Of a stretch of DNA of 64,000 nucleotides, positions 16,986 through 27,006 are shown one piece after another; position 1 is the stretch's first letter, and each line of letters begins with the position of its first letter. The notes beneath the pieces were generated by a model, which was not told the DNA's origin, made no database searches, and worked only from the letters and a program-made list of their open reading frames with translations. The DNA is from Haloplanus ruber (lineage in GTDB: Archaea; Halobacteriota; Halobacteria; Halobacteriales; Haloferacaceae): positions 1-64,000 of the forward strand of contig NZ_JANHDK010000004.1 in assembly GCF_024494725.1 (NCBI RefSeq), written 5' to 3'. The position numbers and the translations under genes are program-made.

Positions 16986-19592
16986 TTAGCGAAGAAATCC
17001 GAAGAGCTTGTAGTCGTGATCGGGGGTGTACCGCCGGAACAGGAGACTGTTCGTCAGCACCGACACCGACGAGAACGCCATTGCTGCTGCAGCGAGCACG
17101 GGCTGGAGGAGGCCGAGCGACGCTAACGGAATCATCGCCGTGTTGTAACCGAGCGCCCACACGAGGTTCTGTTTGATCTTCTGGAGTGTCGCGTCTGAGA
17201 TTCGGATCGCCTTTACCACGTCGAGCGGGTCGTCTCGCATCAGCGTGACGTCTGCAGCTTCGATGGCGACGTCGGTGCCGGAGCCGATTGCTGTCCCGAC
17301 GTGTGCGACCGCGAGTGCCGGAGCGTCGTTGACGCCGTCACCGACCATCATCGCCTGCCGGCCCTCGTCTTGAATACTGTCGACCGCGTTGGACTTGTCC
17401 TCAGGAAGGACTCCTGCGCGGACGTTCTTCGGGTCGATACCCACCTGTTTAGCGACCGCACGGGCAGTTCGCTCGTTGTCGCCCGTAATCATCATCACGT
17501 CAACTCCCCGCTCCTGGAGTGCTGTGACAGCCTGCTTGGAGCTTTCCTTCACTGTGTCGGCGTCGGCGACCACACCCACGAGCTCCCCCTCGTAGGCGAC
17601 CAGCATCGCCGTCTTCCCCTCGTTCTCGAGGCGTTCCATCGTCTCCTCAGCGGGAGAGGGGTCGATCCCGTTGTCCCGCAGCAGCTTGCGGTTGCCGACC
17701 AGCACCTCGCTGTCACCAATGACTGCTTTGATCCCGTGGCCCGGAACGTTCTCGAAGTCGTCAGGCTCAGTCACGTCCAGGCCGCGTTCTTCGGCCCCTT
17801 CGACGATTGCACGGGCGAGCGGGTGTTCGCTGCCGCTTTCAGCTATCGCCGCCAGTCGAAGCACATCATCCTCTGAGAGGCGCTCACGGGTGCTGAGCTG
17901 TCCACCATCTGGGGTCGGCTCGCCACCGTCAGTCACCACATTTCCATCGCTATCAAAGACGACCACGTCGGTGAGTTCCATTTCCCCTTCGGTGAGTGTG
18001 CCCGTCTTGTCGAAGACGACTGTATCGACGTCTTTCGCTCGTTCGAGGATGTCACCGCCCTTGAACAGGACGCCGTTCTGGGCACCAATCGTCGTCCCGA
18101 CCATCGTCGCTGCGGGCGTCGCCAGCCCCAGCGCACAGGGACAGGCGATGAGGATCGAGGACGCGAAGACAATTATCGCGAACTCGAAGACTGAAACGGT
18201 CCCACCGACCGGGGCCGGGCCGCCAGCAACCTGACCCCACAGCGGGAGCCAGTCGACGAAGCCAGCGAGAGCCTCGGGGAACAGGAACCAGACGACACCC
18301 CAGAGAAGGGCGTTCGCGATGACCGCAGGCACGAAGTACGCGGAGATGCGGTCGGCGAGATTCTGGATGTCGGGCTGGCGCGACTGGGCCTCCTTGACTG
18401 TCTGGACGATCTGTTGGAGGGCCGTGTCTTCTCCAACCTTCGTCGCCTCCACGACAAGGACGCCGTTCTCGTTAATCGTCGAGCCGACGACCTCATCGCC
18501 CTCCTCTTTCTCGACAGGCACAGATTCGCCAGTGACCATTGACTCGTCGACGGCAGACTGACCGTCGACAACGACACCGTCTGTGGGAATCTTCTCACCT
18601 GGACGAATTTTCATCCGGTCACCAGTTGTGACCTCTTCAAGCGGAACTTCTTCTTCACTGCCGTCCTCGCGGACAATGGTCGCCGTTTCGGCTTCCATTT
18701 CGAGGAGCTTTCGGAGGGCCTCACCCGCTTGGCCCTTCGACCGAGCTTCGAGATAGTTACCCAACGTGATGAACACGAGGATGAGGGCTGCCGTGTCGAA
18801 ATAAAGTCCACCTGCAATGAGTTCAGCAAGGACTGCCACAGAGTATAGATAGGCCGTTGTTGAACCGATCGCAATCAGCACGTCCATATTGGCGCGGCCG
18901 TTCTTCACGATCGCCTTGTACGAGTTCTTATAGAACGGCCAGCCGAGGATCGCCTGTACCGGCGTGGCGAGGAGGAACTCAACCCAGCCAAGTTCCACAC
19001 CGAAGACGGCTTCAGGGACGATCGCGCCACCGAGCAGATAATTGTCGATGAGGAAGAAGAGCAACGGTGCCGATAACACTGCCCCAAAGAGGGTCAACCT
19101 GAGTTGTTTCCGAGTTTCGGCTTGACGGGCGGCATCTCGTGCGTCCTGGCCCGACTCTTCGTCGGCACCATCTTCGCGGACGGGCGAGTAGCCAGCCTCC
19201 TCGATAGCATCGTACAGCGCACCAATAGATACTTCCGCAGGATTGTAGGTGACCTGTGCTTCGTCGGTTGCGTAATTGACCTCCGCATTAACGACGCCCG
19301 GAATATTTTCAAGAGCGGTTTGGTTGGTCTCGGCGCAGTTGGCACAGGTCATATCGGAGATGGCAATCGTTACCGTCTCAGAGACTGCGCCGTACCCGGC
19401 CTCGTCGATCGCGTCGTAGATTTCTTTGAGCGATACCTCTTCAGGGTCGTAGGTGACGGAACCCTCGTCGGTGGCGAAGTTCGCATCCGCCTCCGATACC
19501 CCGTCGAGCGATTCGAGAGTGTCCTGGATCGTCGCCGAACAGTTGGCGCAGGACATTCCCGTGATATCAAGATGGATTGTTTGGCTTGTCAT
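16986..19592 (-). CDS. copA: copper-exporting P1B-1 ATPase CopA
   Basis: An 868-aa Cu(I) pump. Two N-terminal HMA domains carry GMSCANC (about residue 13) and DMTCANC (about 80). The actuator TGES, the membrane metal site CPCALGL (about 484), the phosphorylation motif DKTGTLTEG (about 529), SEHPLARAI and the hinge [10 protein letters not shown] follow in order. The C-terminal helices with YNTAMIPLA and the [11 protein letters not shown] end belong to the Cu(I) class. It exports cytoplasmic copper using ATP. The copR-like regulator gene is directly upstream on the same strand, and a 13-bp palindrome lies between them. Confidence 0.93.
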   Translation of the reverse strand: MTSQTIHLDITGMSCANCSATIQDTLESLDGVSEADANFATDEGSVTYDPEEVSLKEIYDAIDEAGYGAVSETVTIAISDMTCANCAETNQTALENIPGVVNAEVNYATDEAQVTYNPAEVSIGALYDAIEEAGYSPVREDGADEESGQDARDAARQAETRKQLRLTLFGAVLSAPLLFFLIDNYLLGGAIVPEAVFGVELGWVEFLLATPVQAILGWPFYKNSYKAIVKNGRANMDVLIAIGSTTAYLYSVAVLAELIAGGLYFDTAALILVFITLGNYLEARSKGQAGEALRKLLEMEAETATIVREDGSEEEVPLEEVTTGDRMKIRPGEKIPTDGVVVDGQSAVDESMVTGESVPVEKEEGDEVVGSTINENGVLVVEATKVGEDTALQQIVQTVKEAQSRQPDIQNLADRISAYFVPAVIANALLWGVVWFLFPEALAGFVDWLPLWGQVAGGPAPVGGTVSVFEFAIIVFASSILIACPCALGLATPAATMVGTTIGAQNGVLFKGGDILERAKDVDTVVFDKTGTLTEGEMELTDVVVFDSDGNVVTDGGEPTPDGGQLSTRERLSEDDVLRLAAIAESGSEHPLARAIVEGAEERGLDVTEPDDFENVPGHGIKAVIGDSEVLVGNRKLLRDNGIDPSPAEETMERLENEGKTAMLVAYEGELVGVVADADTVKESSKQAVTALQERGVDVMMITGDNERTARAVAKQVGIDPKNVRAGVLPEDKSNAVDSIQDEGRQAMMVGDGVNDAPALAVAHVGTAIGSGTDVAIEAADVTLMRDDPLDVVKAIRISDATLQKIKQNLVWALGYNTAMIPLASLGLLQPVLAAAAMAFSSVSVLTNSLLFRRYTPDHDYKLFGFLR

Positions 19593-19666
19593 GCTTGTTC
19601 TACTATACGGGGTCTAGGTTTAGGCGATTTACTGCTTCGAGAGGCGGGGTTTCGACTGCAGGAAAA

Positions 19667-19679
19667 TTTGGATTCCAAA
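19667..19679. promoter_or_regulatory. perfect palindrome upstream of copA
   Basis: TTTGGATTCCAAA, 13 bp with a central T, lies between the copR-like stop and the copA start. A related sequence lies in front of copZ (20358-20368), with looser relatives at 27007 and 10311. It is a likely operator for the Lrp-TRASH regulator. Confidence 0.5.
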
Positions 19680-19686
19680 GACAGCG

Positions 19687-20277
19687 TTACGCTCCCTCTT
19701 CGAGTCGCTGATACCGATCGTCGAACCGTGTGAGACAGGACGGACAACAGAAGTGATAGATCTCTCCGTCGATTCTCGTCGTTTCACCTTGATTATCAAC
19801 GGTATTGTTACATTCAGCACAGGTGAGTGCAAATTCGACGCCATCAACGGACGGCGTCCATTCAAGCTCGTCAATTAGCGTGACGGTGTAATCTGCTACA
19901 TCGATCTCGTTAAAGAGTCCATCTACCCACTGACGTACGTTCTGGGCTTCAACACGGGCATAGAACCAAAGATCTCCTTCGGAGGTCGTGAAGACGTGTT
20001 CAACGCCATCTGACTCTCGAGCCCGCTCGCGGGCGGCCTCCAACGACGCTGAGCCGATTTCGGCCTGAATAAATACCGGTACACCAGCTCGGAGATGAGC
20101 CCGGTTGACGTCAATCGTGAAGTTGTTAATGATGCCAGCTTCCTGTAATCGCTTTACCCGGTCAGACACGGCTGGCCCCGACAAGTCGACCTCCTCGCCA
20201 ATATCGCTGAACGGGCGGCGGGCGTCATCAGCGAGTAACGAGAGGATTTCTAAGTCGGTTTCATCCAAATTGCGCAT
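19687..20277 (-). CDS. Lrp/AsnC-type regulator with TRASH domain (copper sensor)
   Basis: A 196-aa protein. The N-terminal helix-turn-helix of the Lrp type (LDETDLEILSLLADDARRPF, DLSGPAVSDRVKRL) is followed by a central alpha-beta ligand domain. The C-terminal TRASH/YHS domain has Cys pairs CAECN and FCCPSC. Archaeal regulators of this build sense copper through the TRASH cysteines and control copper export genes. The location between copA and copZ supports that role. ATG 20277 is chosen because Lrp proteins start just before the DET segment. Confidence 0.82.
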   Translation of the reverse strand: MRNLDETDLEILSLLADDARRPFSDIGEEVDLSGPAVSDRVKRLQEAGIINNFTIDVNRAHLRAGVPVFIQAEIGSASLEAARERARESDGVEHVFTTSEGDLWFYARVEAQNVRQWVDGLFNEIDVADYTVTLIDELEWTPSVDGVEFALTCAECNNTVDNQGETTRIDGEIYHFCCPSCLTRFDDRYQRLEEGA

Positions 20278-20357
20278 ACGACCGCTTCGTCTCGCAGGAT
20301 ACATTATTGTTGCCCACAACACACCTTCGAAATCGGTGATCCAGGGCTGCGACAACA

Positions 20358-20368
20358 TTGGATTCTAA
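20358..20368. promoter_or_regulatory. palindrome between copR-like gene and copZ
   Basis: TTGGATTCTAA differs from the core of the copA-leader palindrome at one base. It lies in the divergent region between the regulator and copZ, about 40 bases before the copZ start, next to an AT-rich stretch. It may control both genes. Confidence 0.45.
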
Positions 20369-20405
20369 GCAGAAAACCACATAGAATACTCGCCCCTATC
20401 TACGA

Positions 20406-20609
20406 ATGGATATGACTCAGACAATCACCGTCGAAGGAATGACCTGTGAACATTGCGAGCAGACCGTCGAAGAGGCACTCGAAGAAGTTGAGGGGGTTAC
20501 GTCTGCTACTGCGGATCGTGACTCAGAATCCGCGACGGTCGAGGGGTCCGCTGAACGGGATGAGCTTGTGACTGTGGTCGAAGACGCTGGATACGATGCC
20601 TCTGCGTAA
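20406..20609 (+). CDS. copper chaperone CopZ-like HMA protein
   Basis: A 67-aa single HMA domain. The metal site is GMTCEHC (residues 11-17), and a beta-alpha-beta pattern ends with VVEDAGYDASA. It should carry Cu(I) in the cytosol and hand it to CopA. The second in-frame ATG at 20412 is an alternative start. It is divergent from the regulator gene. A paralogue of very similar sequence lies at 27092-27289 in front of the CopB-like ATPase. Confidence 0.88.
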   Translation: MDMTQTITVEGMTCEHCEQTVEEALEEVEGVTSATADRDSESATVEGSAERDELVTVVEDAGYDASA

Positions 20610-20680
20610 CAAATCCCGATTCTCGTCGAATCGGATTCGGAGAGGGATTGATACGACTGCCAATCCCAGGTGTAGATACT

Positions 20681-23464
20681 ATGACTGATACACTTCCGTT
20701 CGATGCCGTCCGCGAGCTCGACGTCGACGGGACGACGTACAAGATGGCCGATCTTCGAGCACTCGAAGAGCAGGGGCTCTGTGACCTCGACACGCTCCCT
20801 GTGAGCATCCGTATTCTGCTTGAGTCGGTGCTCCGGAACGCCGACGGCGAAACTGTTACTGCAGCGGATGTCAAGAATGCTGCTGGCTGGAAGCCAGACG
20901 TACCGGACGCAGAGGTTCCGTTCTCTCCATCACGAGTCGTCCTACAGGATCTCACTGGCGTGCCCGCAGTTGTCGACCTGGCGGCCCTTCGATCCGAAGT
21001 CGACCGCAAAGATCGGGACCCGACCCTGGTCGAACCAGAGATCCCTATTGATCTCGTAATCGACCACAGCGTCCAAGTCGACTACTTCGACTCCGAGGAC
21101 GCCTACGAGAAGAACGTCGAACTGGAGTACGAGCGCAACGCCGAACGGTATCGCGCGATCAAGTGGGCGCAGAACGCCTTCGAGAACTTCAACGTCGTCC
21201 CGCCGGGGACCGGCATCGTCCACCAGGTGAATCTCGAGCATCTGGGCCGGGTCGTCCACGCCCGCGAGCGAGACGGTGAGAAATGGCTCCTGCCGGACAC
21301 ACTCGTCGGCACGGACAGCCACACCCCAATGATCGGTGGCATCGGTGTGGTCGGCTGGGGCGTCGGCGGCATTGAAGCGGAAGCGGCAATGCTCGGTCAG
21401 CCGGTCACGATGAAACTTCCCGAGGTCGTCGGCGTCCGCCTCGAAGGCGAATTACCCGAGGGCGCGACGGCGACGGATCTCGTGCTCCACATCACCGAAC
21501 GGCTCCGCGAGGTCGGCGTCGTCGACCGGTTCGTCGAATTCTTCGGTCCTGGTGTGGAGAATCTCACAGTCCCCGACCGGGCCACGATCGCCAATATGGC
21601 GCCCGAACAGGGCTCGACGATCAGTATGTTCCCGGTCGACGAGCAGACGCTCGAGTATCTCGAACTCACCGGGCGTGACCCCGCCCACATCGACCTTGTT
21701 CGCGAGTACCTCGAAGCGCAAGGGCTATTCGGAGAACAGGAACCGGAATACACCGAGGTGGTCGAGTTCGATCTTTCGACTGTTGAGCCGAGTCTCGCCG
21801 GACATAAGCGGCCACAGGACCGGATTCCGATGGGGGACGTGAAACAGAGCTTCCGGGGACTTCTCCACGGGGAGTTCGAAGACGACCTCGATGATGTCGA
21901 CGAAGACGCCCTACAGCGGTGGCTCGGCGAAGGTGATGCAGCTGGTGCGGAGACCGACGGCGGTGTTCAGGTCGAACCCGAATCGGAACTGCACCCGTTA
22001 ACCAAACGCGTTGAGGTCGACCTCGACGGTGAGACAGTGGAAATTGGACACGGAGACGTCCTCGTCAGCGCCATCACGAGCTGTACGAACACTTCGAACC
22101 CGTCGGTGATGATCGCTGCTGGTCTGCTTGCCCAGAACGCCGTCGAGAAAGGTTTAGATGTCCCGCCGTACGTCAAGACGAGTCTCGCACCCGGCAGTCG
22201 CGTCGTCACGCAGTACCTCGAGGAATCGGGCCTGCTTCCGTATCTCGAAGAGCTCGGGTACGCGGTCGTCGGCTACGGCTGTACCACTTGTATCGGGAAC
22301 GCCGGACCACTTCCCGATCCCATCGAGCAAGCGATCGACGACCACGACCTCTGGACGACGAGCGTCCTCTCCGGAAATCGGAACTTCGAGGCGCGTATTC
22401 ACCCGAAGATCCGCGCGAACTACCTCGCGAGCCCGCCGCTCGTCGTCGCCTACGGCCTCGCAGGGCGGATGGACGTCGACCTCGAGAACGAGCCGCTAGG
22501 CACCGACGAGGAGGGGGGATCGGTGTATCTGGCGGACATCTGGCCCGACGCAGCGGACGTGCAGGCAGCAATCCACGAGAACGTCTCTCCTGAGATGTTC
22601 GAGGAGAAGTATGCCTCTGTGTTCGAGGGTGACGAGCGGTGGGCTGCTCTCGACGCGCCCACAGGTGACGTCTACGAGTGGGACGACGACTCGACATACA
22701 TCCGAGAGCCGCCGTTCTTCCAGGACTTCCCCCTCGAAAAACCCGGCGTCGCCGATATTGAGGATGCACGCTGCCTGCTGACACTCGGCGATACCGTTAC
22801 GACCGACCACATCAGCCCTGCTGGCCCCTTCGGATCTGACCTCCCTGCCGGCCAGTGGCTGCTCGATAACGGCGTTGAGCCGCACGAGTTCAACACCTAC
22901 GGCGCGCGCCGGGGCAACCACGAGGTGATGATGCGGGGAACGTTCGCCAATGTCCGCATCGAGAACGAGATGCTCGACGATGTCGAGGGTGGCTATACGA
23001 TCCACCACCCAACCGACGAGCAGACGACCGTGTTCGAAGCCAGCCAGCGCTACCGCGAGGAGGGAGTCCCGCTCGTCGTGATGGCAGGCGAAGAGTTCGG
23101 TACCGGCTCCAGCCGGGACTGGGCGGCGAAAGGAACGGACCTACTCGGTGTTCGCGCAACCATCGCCGAGAGTTACGAGCGCATCTACCGCGACAACCTC
23201 GTCGGCATGGGTGTGCTCCCCCTGCAGTTCGATGATGGCGACTCGTGGGAATCTCTCGGTCTGGATGGGTCTGAGATCTTCACGATCCACGGCCTCGATG
23301 ACGGGCTCGATGTGATGGACGAACTGACCGTTATCGCCGAGCGCGCGGACGGGTCGACTGTCGAGTTCCCGGTCACAGCACAGGTCGGCACGCCGGCCGC
23401 CGTGACCTATATCGAACACGGCGGCATCCTCCACTACGTCCTTAGACGGCTCCTCATGCGATAA
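20681..23464 (+). CDS. acnA: aconitate hydratase (AcnA/IRP type)
   Basis: A 927-aa protein matching the AcnA/IRP1 form: WAQNAFENFNVVPPGTGI, then GTDSHTPMIGGIGVVGWGVGG. The iron-sulfur ligands are the Cys of SCTNTSNPSVM (about residue 467) and the two of GYGCTTCIGN (about 531). The swivel domain ends with GEEFGTGSSRDWAAKG. It interconverts citrate and isocitrate with a [4Fe-4S] cluster. ATG 20681 is chosen since the family starts near TDTLPFDAV. It lies 71 bases after copZ, in a copper island. Copper attacks exposed clusters, so a spare or regulated copy would make sense; that link is inference. Confidence 0.92.
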   Translation: MTDTLPFDAVRELDVDGTTYKMADLRALEEQGLCDLDTLPVSIRILLESVLRNADGETVTAADVKNAAGWKPDVPDAEVPFSPSRVVLQDLTGVPAVVDLAALRSEVDRKDRDPTLVEPEIPIDLVIDHSVQVDYFDSEDAYEKNVELEYERNAERYRAIKWAQNAFENFNVVPPGTGIVHQVNLEHLGRVVHARERDGEKWLLPDTLVGTDSHTPMIGGIGVVGWGVGGIEAEAAMLGQPVTMKLPEVVGVRLEGELPEGATATDLVLHITERLREVGVVDRFVEFFGPGVENLTVPDRATIANMAPEQGSTISMFPVDEQTLEYLELTGRDPAHIDLVREYLEAQGLFGEQEPEYTEVVEFDLSTVEPSLAGHKRPQDRIPMGDVKQSFRGLLHGEFEDDLDDVDEDALQRWLGEGDAAGAETDGGVQVEPESELHPLTKRVEVDLDGETVEIGHGDVLVSAITSCTNTSNPSVMIAAGLLAQNAVEKGLDVPPYVKTSLAPGSRVVTQYLEESGLLPYLEELGYAVVGYGCTTCIGNAGPLPDPIEQAIDDHDLWTTSVLSGNRNFEARIHPKIRANYLASPPLVVAYGLAGRMDVDLENEPLGTDEEGGSVYLADIWPDAADVQAAIHENVSPEMFEEKYASVFEGDERWAALDAPTGDVYEWDDDSTYIREPPFFQDFPLEKPGVADIEDARCLLTLGDTVTTDHISPAGPFGSDLPAGQWLLDNGVEPHEFNTYGARRGNHEVMMRGTFANVRIENEMLDDVEGGYTIHHPTDEQTTVFEASQRYREEGVPLVVMAGEEFGTGSSRDWAAKGTDLLGVRATIAESYERIYRDNLVGMGVLPLQFDDGDSWESLGLDGSEIFTIHGLDDGLDVMDELTVIAERADGSTVEFPVTAQVGTPAAVTYIEHGGILHYVLRRLLMR

Positions 23465-23532
23465 TCTCTCTCAACTGACTCTATTTCTGGAAGCACAAGC
23501 AACACGAAAAACTTTGAGTCCAAATTAGCGTT

Positions 23533-24033
23533 TCAATCGTGCGTAGACTCTGTTCGGATGATGCCCGCTACGTTATCCATCTGAGCTGAAACGTGTGCGC
23601 TCTCACCAGCAACATGCGTAATTAAATCGTCCAGAGTGATCATCCCGATAACGCTCCCGTCTTCAACAACCGGGACGTGTCGAGCACCCGCTTCGTTCAT
23701 TTGTCTCAGGACTTTTGGAATCTCAGCATCTGCTGGCACAGTAAGTGGGTCACGCGTCATCACGTCAGCAGCTCGTACGTCGTCTCCACTCGTCTCGGCT
23801 GTGAGCACACTTAACTCGCTTTCCTCGGTGAGCAGGTTAGCAATCAGGTCTCGATCGGTGATGATACCAGAGATCTGATCGGATTCTTCGACGACCACGT
23901 ACCTGGCACACCGCGATTGGGAGATCATCGTGTGAGCGATCTCGGCAACCGTGGCGTCAGGCGTGACACGGGCGACCGACTCATCAGCAATACGACCAAT
24001 ATCCATCCGGAGGTCAGTTGGTCTGGTACCCAT
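23533..24033 (-). CDS. tandem CBS-domain protein
   Basis: A 166-aa protein with two CBS motifs, about residues 20-70 and 90-145 (TMISQSRCARYVVVEE, SGIITDRDLI; VLRQMNEAGARHVPVVE, GMITLDDLI). CBS pairs bind adenine nucleotides and act as energy or ligand sensors. No catalytic domain is attached. It is convergent with acnA and divergent from the UspA gene. The partner cannot be identified. Confidence 0.82.
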   Translation of the reverse strand: MGTRPTDLRMDIGRIADESVARVTPDATVAEIAHTMISQSRCARYVVVEESDQISGIITDRDLIANLLTEESELSVLTAETSGDDVRAADVMTRDPLTVPADAEIPKVLRQMNEAGARHVPVVEDGSVIGMITLDDLITHVAGESAHVSAQMDNVAGIIRTESTHD

Positions 24034-24217
24034 GCTAATCAGTACGACTCATAACAGGAAATAGCTTAGCATCAGCTGGTCGTCATAGAAATCCTCCACT
24101 CTTCAACCGTGAGAGACGACAATCTCCAAACTTTGTGAAGTTACAAAAAGTGTTACCAGCTACGCCACTATCCAAGAGCGCTGGCTTTTATAATCTAGTC
24201 TCAATAAGTAAAGAGAA

Positions 24218-24667
24218 ATGTACGATACGGTTTTGCTCTCGACTGACGGGACAGTTGCTTCTGAGGAAGCTGAATCCCATGCTATCGCGCTAGCAGAGGC
24301 CCATAATGCCGATCTTCATGTTCTGTATGTAGTCGATGAGGACGTCGTAACAGCATACAGCGGTGACGAGTACGTTGATGAAGCCGAAGGCCCAGAACAT
24401 GGCCTCGAAGAACTTGGAACGGAAACAATCGCAGACATCCAATATAAAGCGAAGGAGGTCGGTGTCAATGTTGTCAAAGCAATTGAGCACGGCCGACCGG
24501 CTGAGACGATTGTACGGTATGCTGATGCCGAAGATATGGATCTACTTGTACTTGGAACGAAACACCGGCCGGAAGAATACCGGGCCTTGCTCGGAAGCGT
24601 GACCGACCGCGTCCTTCGATTGACGACCCGCCCAGCGACCGTCGTGAAGACGGAAGTCGACGAATAG
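24218..24667 (+). CDS. universal stress protein (UspA family)
   Basis: A 149-aa single UspA domain. It opens with MYDTVLLSTDGT, has the ATP-binding-type motif LVLGTKHRPEEYRALLGSVT (G-x2-x9-G-S-V), and ends with PATVVKTE. The fold binds ATP or related nucleotides and is involved in stress survival. It has its own leader with an AT-rich promoter-like region around 24185-24200. It sits beside the CBS gene, a common pairing in haloarchaea. Confidence 0.88.
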   Translation: MYDTVLLSTDGTVASEEAESHAIALAEAHNADLHVLYVVDEDVVTAYSGDEYVDEAEGPEHGLEELGTETIADIQYKAKEVGVNVVKAIEHGRPAETIVRYADAEDMDLLVLGTKHRPEEYRALLGSVTDRVLRLTTRPATVVKTEVDE

Positions 24668-24678
24668 GGGAAGAACAG

Positions 24679-25077
24679 TCAGTAACGGCCGCCGTCAGGC
24701 GTGAGTCGGGCGCGCCGGCGTTCGAACTCCTCGTCGTCGATTTCGCCGCGAGCGTACCGTTCCTGGAGGACAGCGAGTGCGCTATCCTCGGTGGGGCCGT
24801 CCGATGGCGACCGCGTTGTCAGCCAGTAGACGATGTAGACGGGAAGGGCGATCAGAAGTGCCATCCACAGCAAACCGATCAACATCATCCCCCAGCTCCA
24901 TATTCCCCACCCGGCCATGTGACCATCATTCCACATCCCGTCATGCCAGTCCCACATCACTGTATCTGGAACAGCAGCGTGCGTCAGAGTCATTCCAATG
25001 ATGACGGCTAGCGTCAGTGCTCCGATGACGATGAGTCCCAGAGAACGAATCCCGCGTGCTTGAATTGGATTTTGCAT
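24679..25077 (-). CDS. SHOCT-domain membrane protein (paralogue)
   Basis: A 132-aa protein with two membrane helices (about residues 12-32 and 57-85). Between them is a Met/His/Trp-rich loop (MWDWHDGMWNDGHMAGWG), a plausible external metal-binding site. The C-terminal SHOCT motif reads LQERYARGEIDDEEFERRR. The architecture is the same as the protein at 13966-14313. It lies 30 bases downstream of the DoxX gene and is probably co-transcribed with it. Confidence 0.72.
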   Translation of the reverse strand: MQNPIQARGIRSLGLIVIGALTLAVIIGMTLTHAAVPDTVMWDWHDGMWNDGHMAGWGIWSWGMMLIGLLWMALLIALPVYIVYWLTTRSPSDGPTEDSALAVLQERYARGEIDDEEFERRRARLTPDGGRY

Positions 25078-25107
25078 TATTGTACTCCTGAAGAGAGTTC
25101 GGCGTGG

Positions 25108-25668
25108 TTAGCCGAGGATGTATTCGAGGGCGGGGTAGCGCTCAACGAGCGTCTCGCCACCGACGTCGTAGTTCTCGATGTACTGGTCGAGGCCCAGGAT
25201 GCGGCCCGCGGCGAACGCGGCGACCGCGAGGAACACGAGCATGTACGCGAAGTCCCCGTTGATGAACCCGTGGCTCATGTCCCAGTTCCCGAAGTAGAAC
25301 ATGAGCATCATGAGCGCGCCGAAGAACGCCGCGAGGCGGACGAACGCGCCGACGAGCAGGCCGAGGCCGATGAACAGCTCGCCCCACGGGACGGCCACGT
25401 TCGCGAACTCGACGAACCACGGCGTACTCCCCATCCACGCGAACATCCCCGCGAGCGGGTTGCCGTTCGTCGCCGCGACGTTCGTGAGGTAACCGCCCGC
25501 GGCGAACTCGCCGGTGATCTTCGTGAACCCGGAGTACGCGAACGCGTAGCCCATCATGAGACGGAGCGCGAGCACGAACCACGCACTGAGACTGTGAACT
25601 TTCCCGCCGACGGTCAGACCGCCGACTCTGCTCTCGAGCTGATTCATGCCGGAGTCGAGTGTGGACAT
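25108..25668 (-). CDS. DoxX family membrane protein
   Basis: A 186-aa protein with four hydrophobic helices. DoxX family phrases are visible: LALRLMMGYAFAYSGFTKI, VPWGELFIGLGLLVGAFVRLAA and MLMFYFGNWD. DoxX proteins are membrane subunits or redox-related proteins whose precise role varies, including thiosulfate:quinone reduction in some archaea. It is divergent from the winged-helix regulator at 25783, which may control it. Codon use is extremely GC-biased compared with its neighbours. Confidence 0.82.
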   Translation of the reverse strand: MSTLDSGMNQLESRVGGLTVGGKVHSLSAWFVLALRLMMGYAFAYSGFTKITGEFAAGGYLTNVAATNGNPLAGMFAWMGSTPWFVEFANVAVPWGELFIGLGLLVGAFVRLAAFFGALMMLMFYFGNWDMSHGFINGDFAYMLVFLAVAAFAAGRILGLDQYIENYDVGGETLVERYPALEYILG

Positions 25669-25782
25669 AGTTATTGCACCTTCAACTATCAGTACGGAGG
25701 CAGAGACGATATAACGGCGAGCCGGCGTTCTGGGTCAGAAAATCGGCGGGCTATATTACGCTCCTGTCGCGAGTAGAGACGT

Positions 25783-26133
25783 GTGACTGAGGAGGCCGAC
25801 CCGTCGGAAATCTTCGCGACACTCGACGACGAGTACGCCCGCGACATCCTCGTGGCGACGAAGACCGACCGCCTGTCTGCGAAGGAGCTCAGCGAGGAAT
25901 GTGACATGTCACGCCCGACCGTCTCGCGCCGTGTCACCCGCCTCGTCGAGCAGGGCCTCCTCGAGGAGTATACGCACGTCGACCCCGGGGGACGGCACTA
26001 CAGCGAGTATGAGGCGCGCCTCGAACGCATCGAAATCCTCCTGCAGGCGGAGGGCTTCGACGTCAACATCGACATCCAGCCTGACCCCGCCGACCGGATT
26101 ACGACCATCTTCGAGGAAATGCGGGGAGACTGA
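25783..26133 (+). CDS. winged-helix regulator (ArsR-like)
   Basis: A 116-aa protein starting at GTG. The helix-turn-helix is clear: IFATLDDEYARDILVAT, SAKELSEECDMSRPTVSRRV, then LVEQGLLEEYTHVDPGGRHY. A short C-terminal part follows. It is probably a repressor acting on its own promoter and the divergent doxX gene. It overlaps nothing and is 3 bases from the next gene, so the two are an operon. Confidence 0.75.
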   Translation: MTEEADPSEIFATLDDEYARDILVATKTDRLSAKELSEECDMSRPTVSRRVTRLVEQGLLEEYTHVDPGGRHYSEYEARLERIEILLQAEGFDVNIDIQPDPADRITTIFEEMRGD

Positions 26134-26136
26134 ATC

Positions 26137-26412
26137 ATGGACCACACGCTATTCGTCATCGGCAAACTGTTCACGACCGCGTTAGCACTGGTCATCGCAT
26201 ATCAGGCCTATCGCGGGTACCAACGACATCACACGCAGTTACTCCTGTACGTCGCCGCCGGCTTCGCATTGGTCGGGCTTGGCGGCCTCCTTGAAGGCGT
26301 CCTCTTCGAACTCCTCCAGGTGTCGATCTTCGAAGCAGGATTCGTCGCAGCACTCGTCACCGCAGCCGGGATGCTGTCTATCCTCTACGCCCTGTATGCC
26401 CCGAATCCATAA
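26137..26412 (+). CDS. small membrane protein (DUF7521-like)
   Basis: A 91-aa protein with three hydrophobic helices separated by short loops (YQAYRGYQRHHTQLL; GGLLEGVLFELLQ). It looks like the DUF7521 type found downstream of winged-helix regulator genes in haloarchaea, and here it starts 3 bases after such a gene. The function is unknown; a membrane partner that transmits a signal to the regulator is possible. Confidence 0.6.
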   Translation: MDHTLFVIGKLFTTALALVIAYQAYRGYQRHHTQLLLYVAAGFALVGLGGLLEGVLFELLQVSIFEAGFVAALVTAAGMLSILYALYAPNP

Positions 26413-26549
26413 GGATTCAGGACGCCCATTCGACAAGCGGCCTCTGCGCGTCGTGCCCGGTTCGAAGCCGCTACTGTTCGGACTCCCCTCGTTCTCGATA
26501 GTGTAGCGTCGCAGTGGGAGTTATATCCATATCGGTCGTACCATATCGT

Positions 26550-26945
26550 ATGATTCGAACACTCGTCGGTGTCCTCGGCGCTATCTCAGCGCTGTTCCCG
26601 GACGAAATCGTCGAGCTCTTCGAGAAACTCGCCATTTCGAATCCAGACGAGGGAACAGTGAGAGGGTGGATACGTCCAGCAGTCCGGTCGGAGGGTGTTC
26701 TGATAGCTGCGCTTTCACTCTTTAACGGGCGAGCATACGCATTGCTGATGAATCTTACCGGCGTGTTCGGTGCGATAGTCCTCTTATTTCCCGACCTGTA
26801 TCAGAGATTTGCCACCGCGTTCCTGTACGAGCGTCCAGAGTCGATAGAATGGAACGAGCGATTCCGCTTGGGCATTCGGGCTATCGGCGCACTCTATGTC
26901 TTTTTAGCGGCGAAGACGTACAGAGAGCGTCACAACGATACTTGA
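26550..26945 (+). CDS. hypothetical membrane protein (131 aa)
   Basis: It has hydrophobic segments at the N-terminus (RTLVGVLGAISALF), the middle (YALLMNLTGVFGAIVLLFP) and the C-terminus (GIRAIGALYVFLAA). The rest is mixed alpha-helical. The ATG at 26550 is preferred to an earlier frame start at 26514 because the earlier codons overlap a promoter-like TATA stretch (26520-26550). No family is recognised. Confidence 0.5.
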   Translation: MIRTLVGVLGAISALFPDEIVELFEKLAISNPDEGTVRGWIRPAVRSEGVLIAALSLFNGRAYALLMNLTGVFGAIVLLFPDLYQRFATAFLYERPESIEWNERFRLGIRAIGALYVFLAAKTYRERHNDT

Positions 26946-27006
26946 GCCACCTCGCTATTGACACCTGGCGCATCCGATGTCTAGTTCGTTACGGCCGCAG
27001 GTATCA

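Noticed and set aside
23513-23524. TTTGAGTCCAAA as a further copper operator
   Set aside because: It resembles the other palindromes but lies between two convergent gene ends, so it cannot be a promoter element for either gene.
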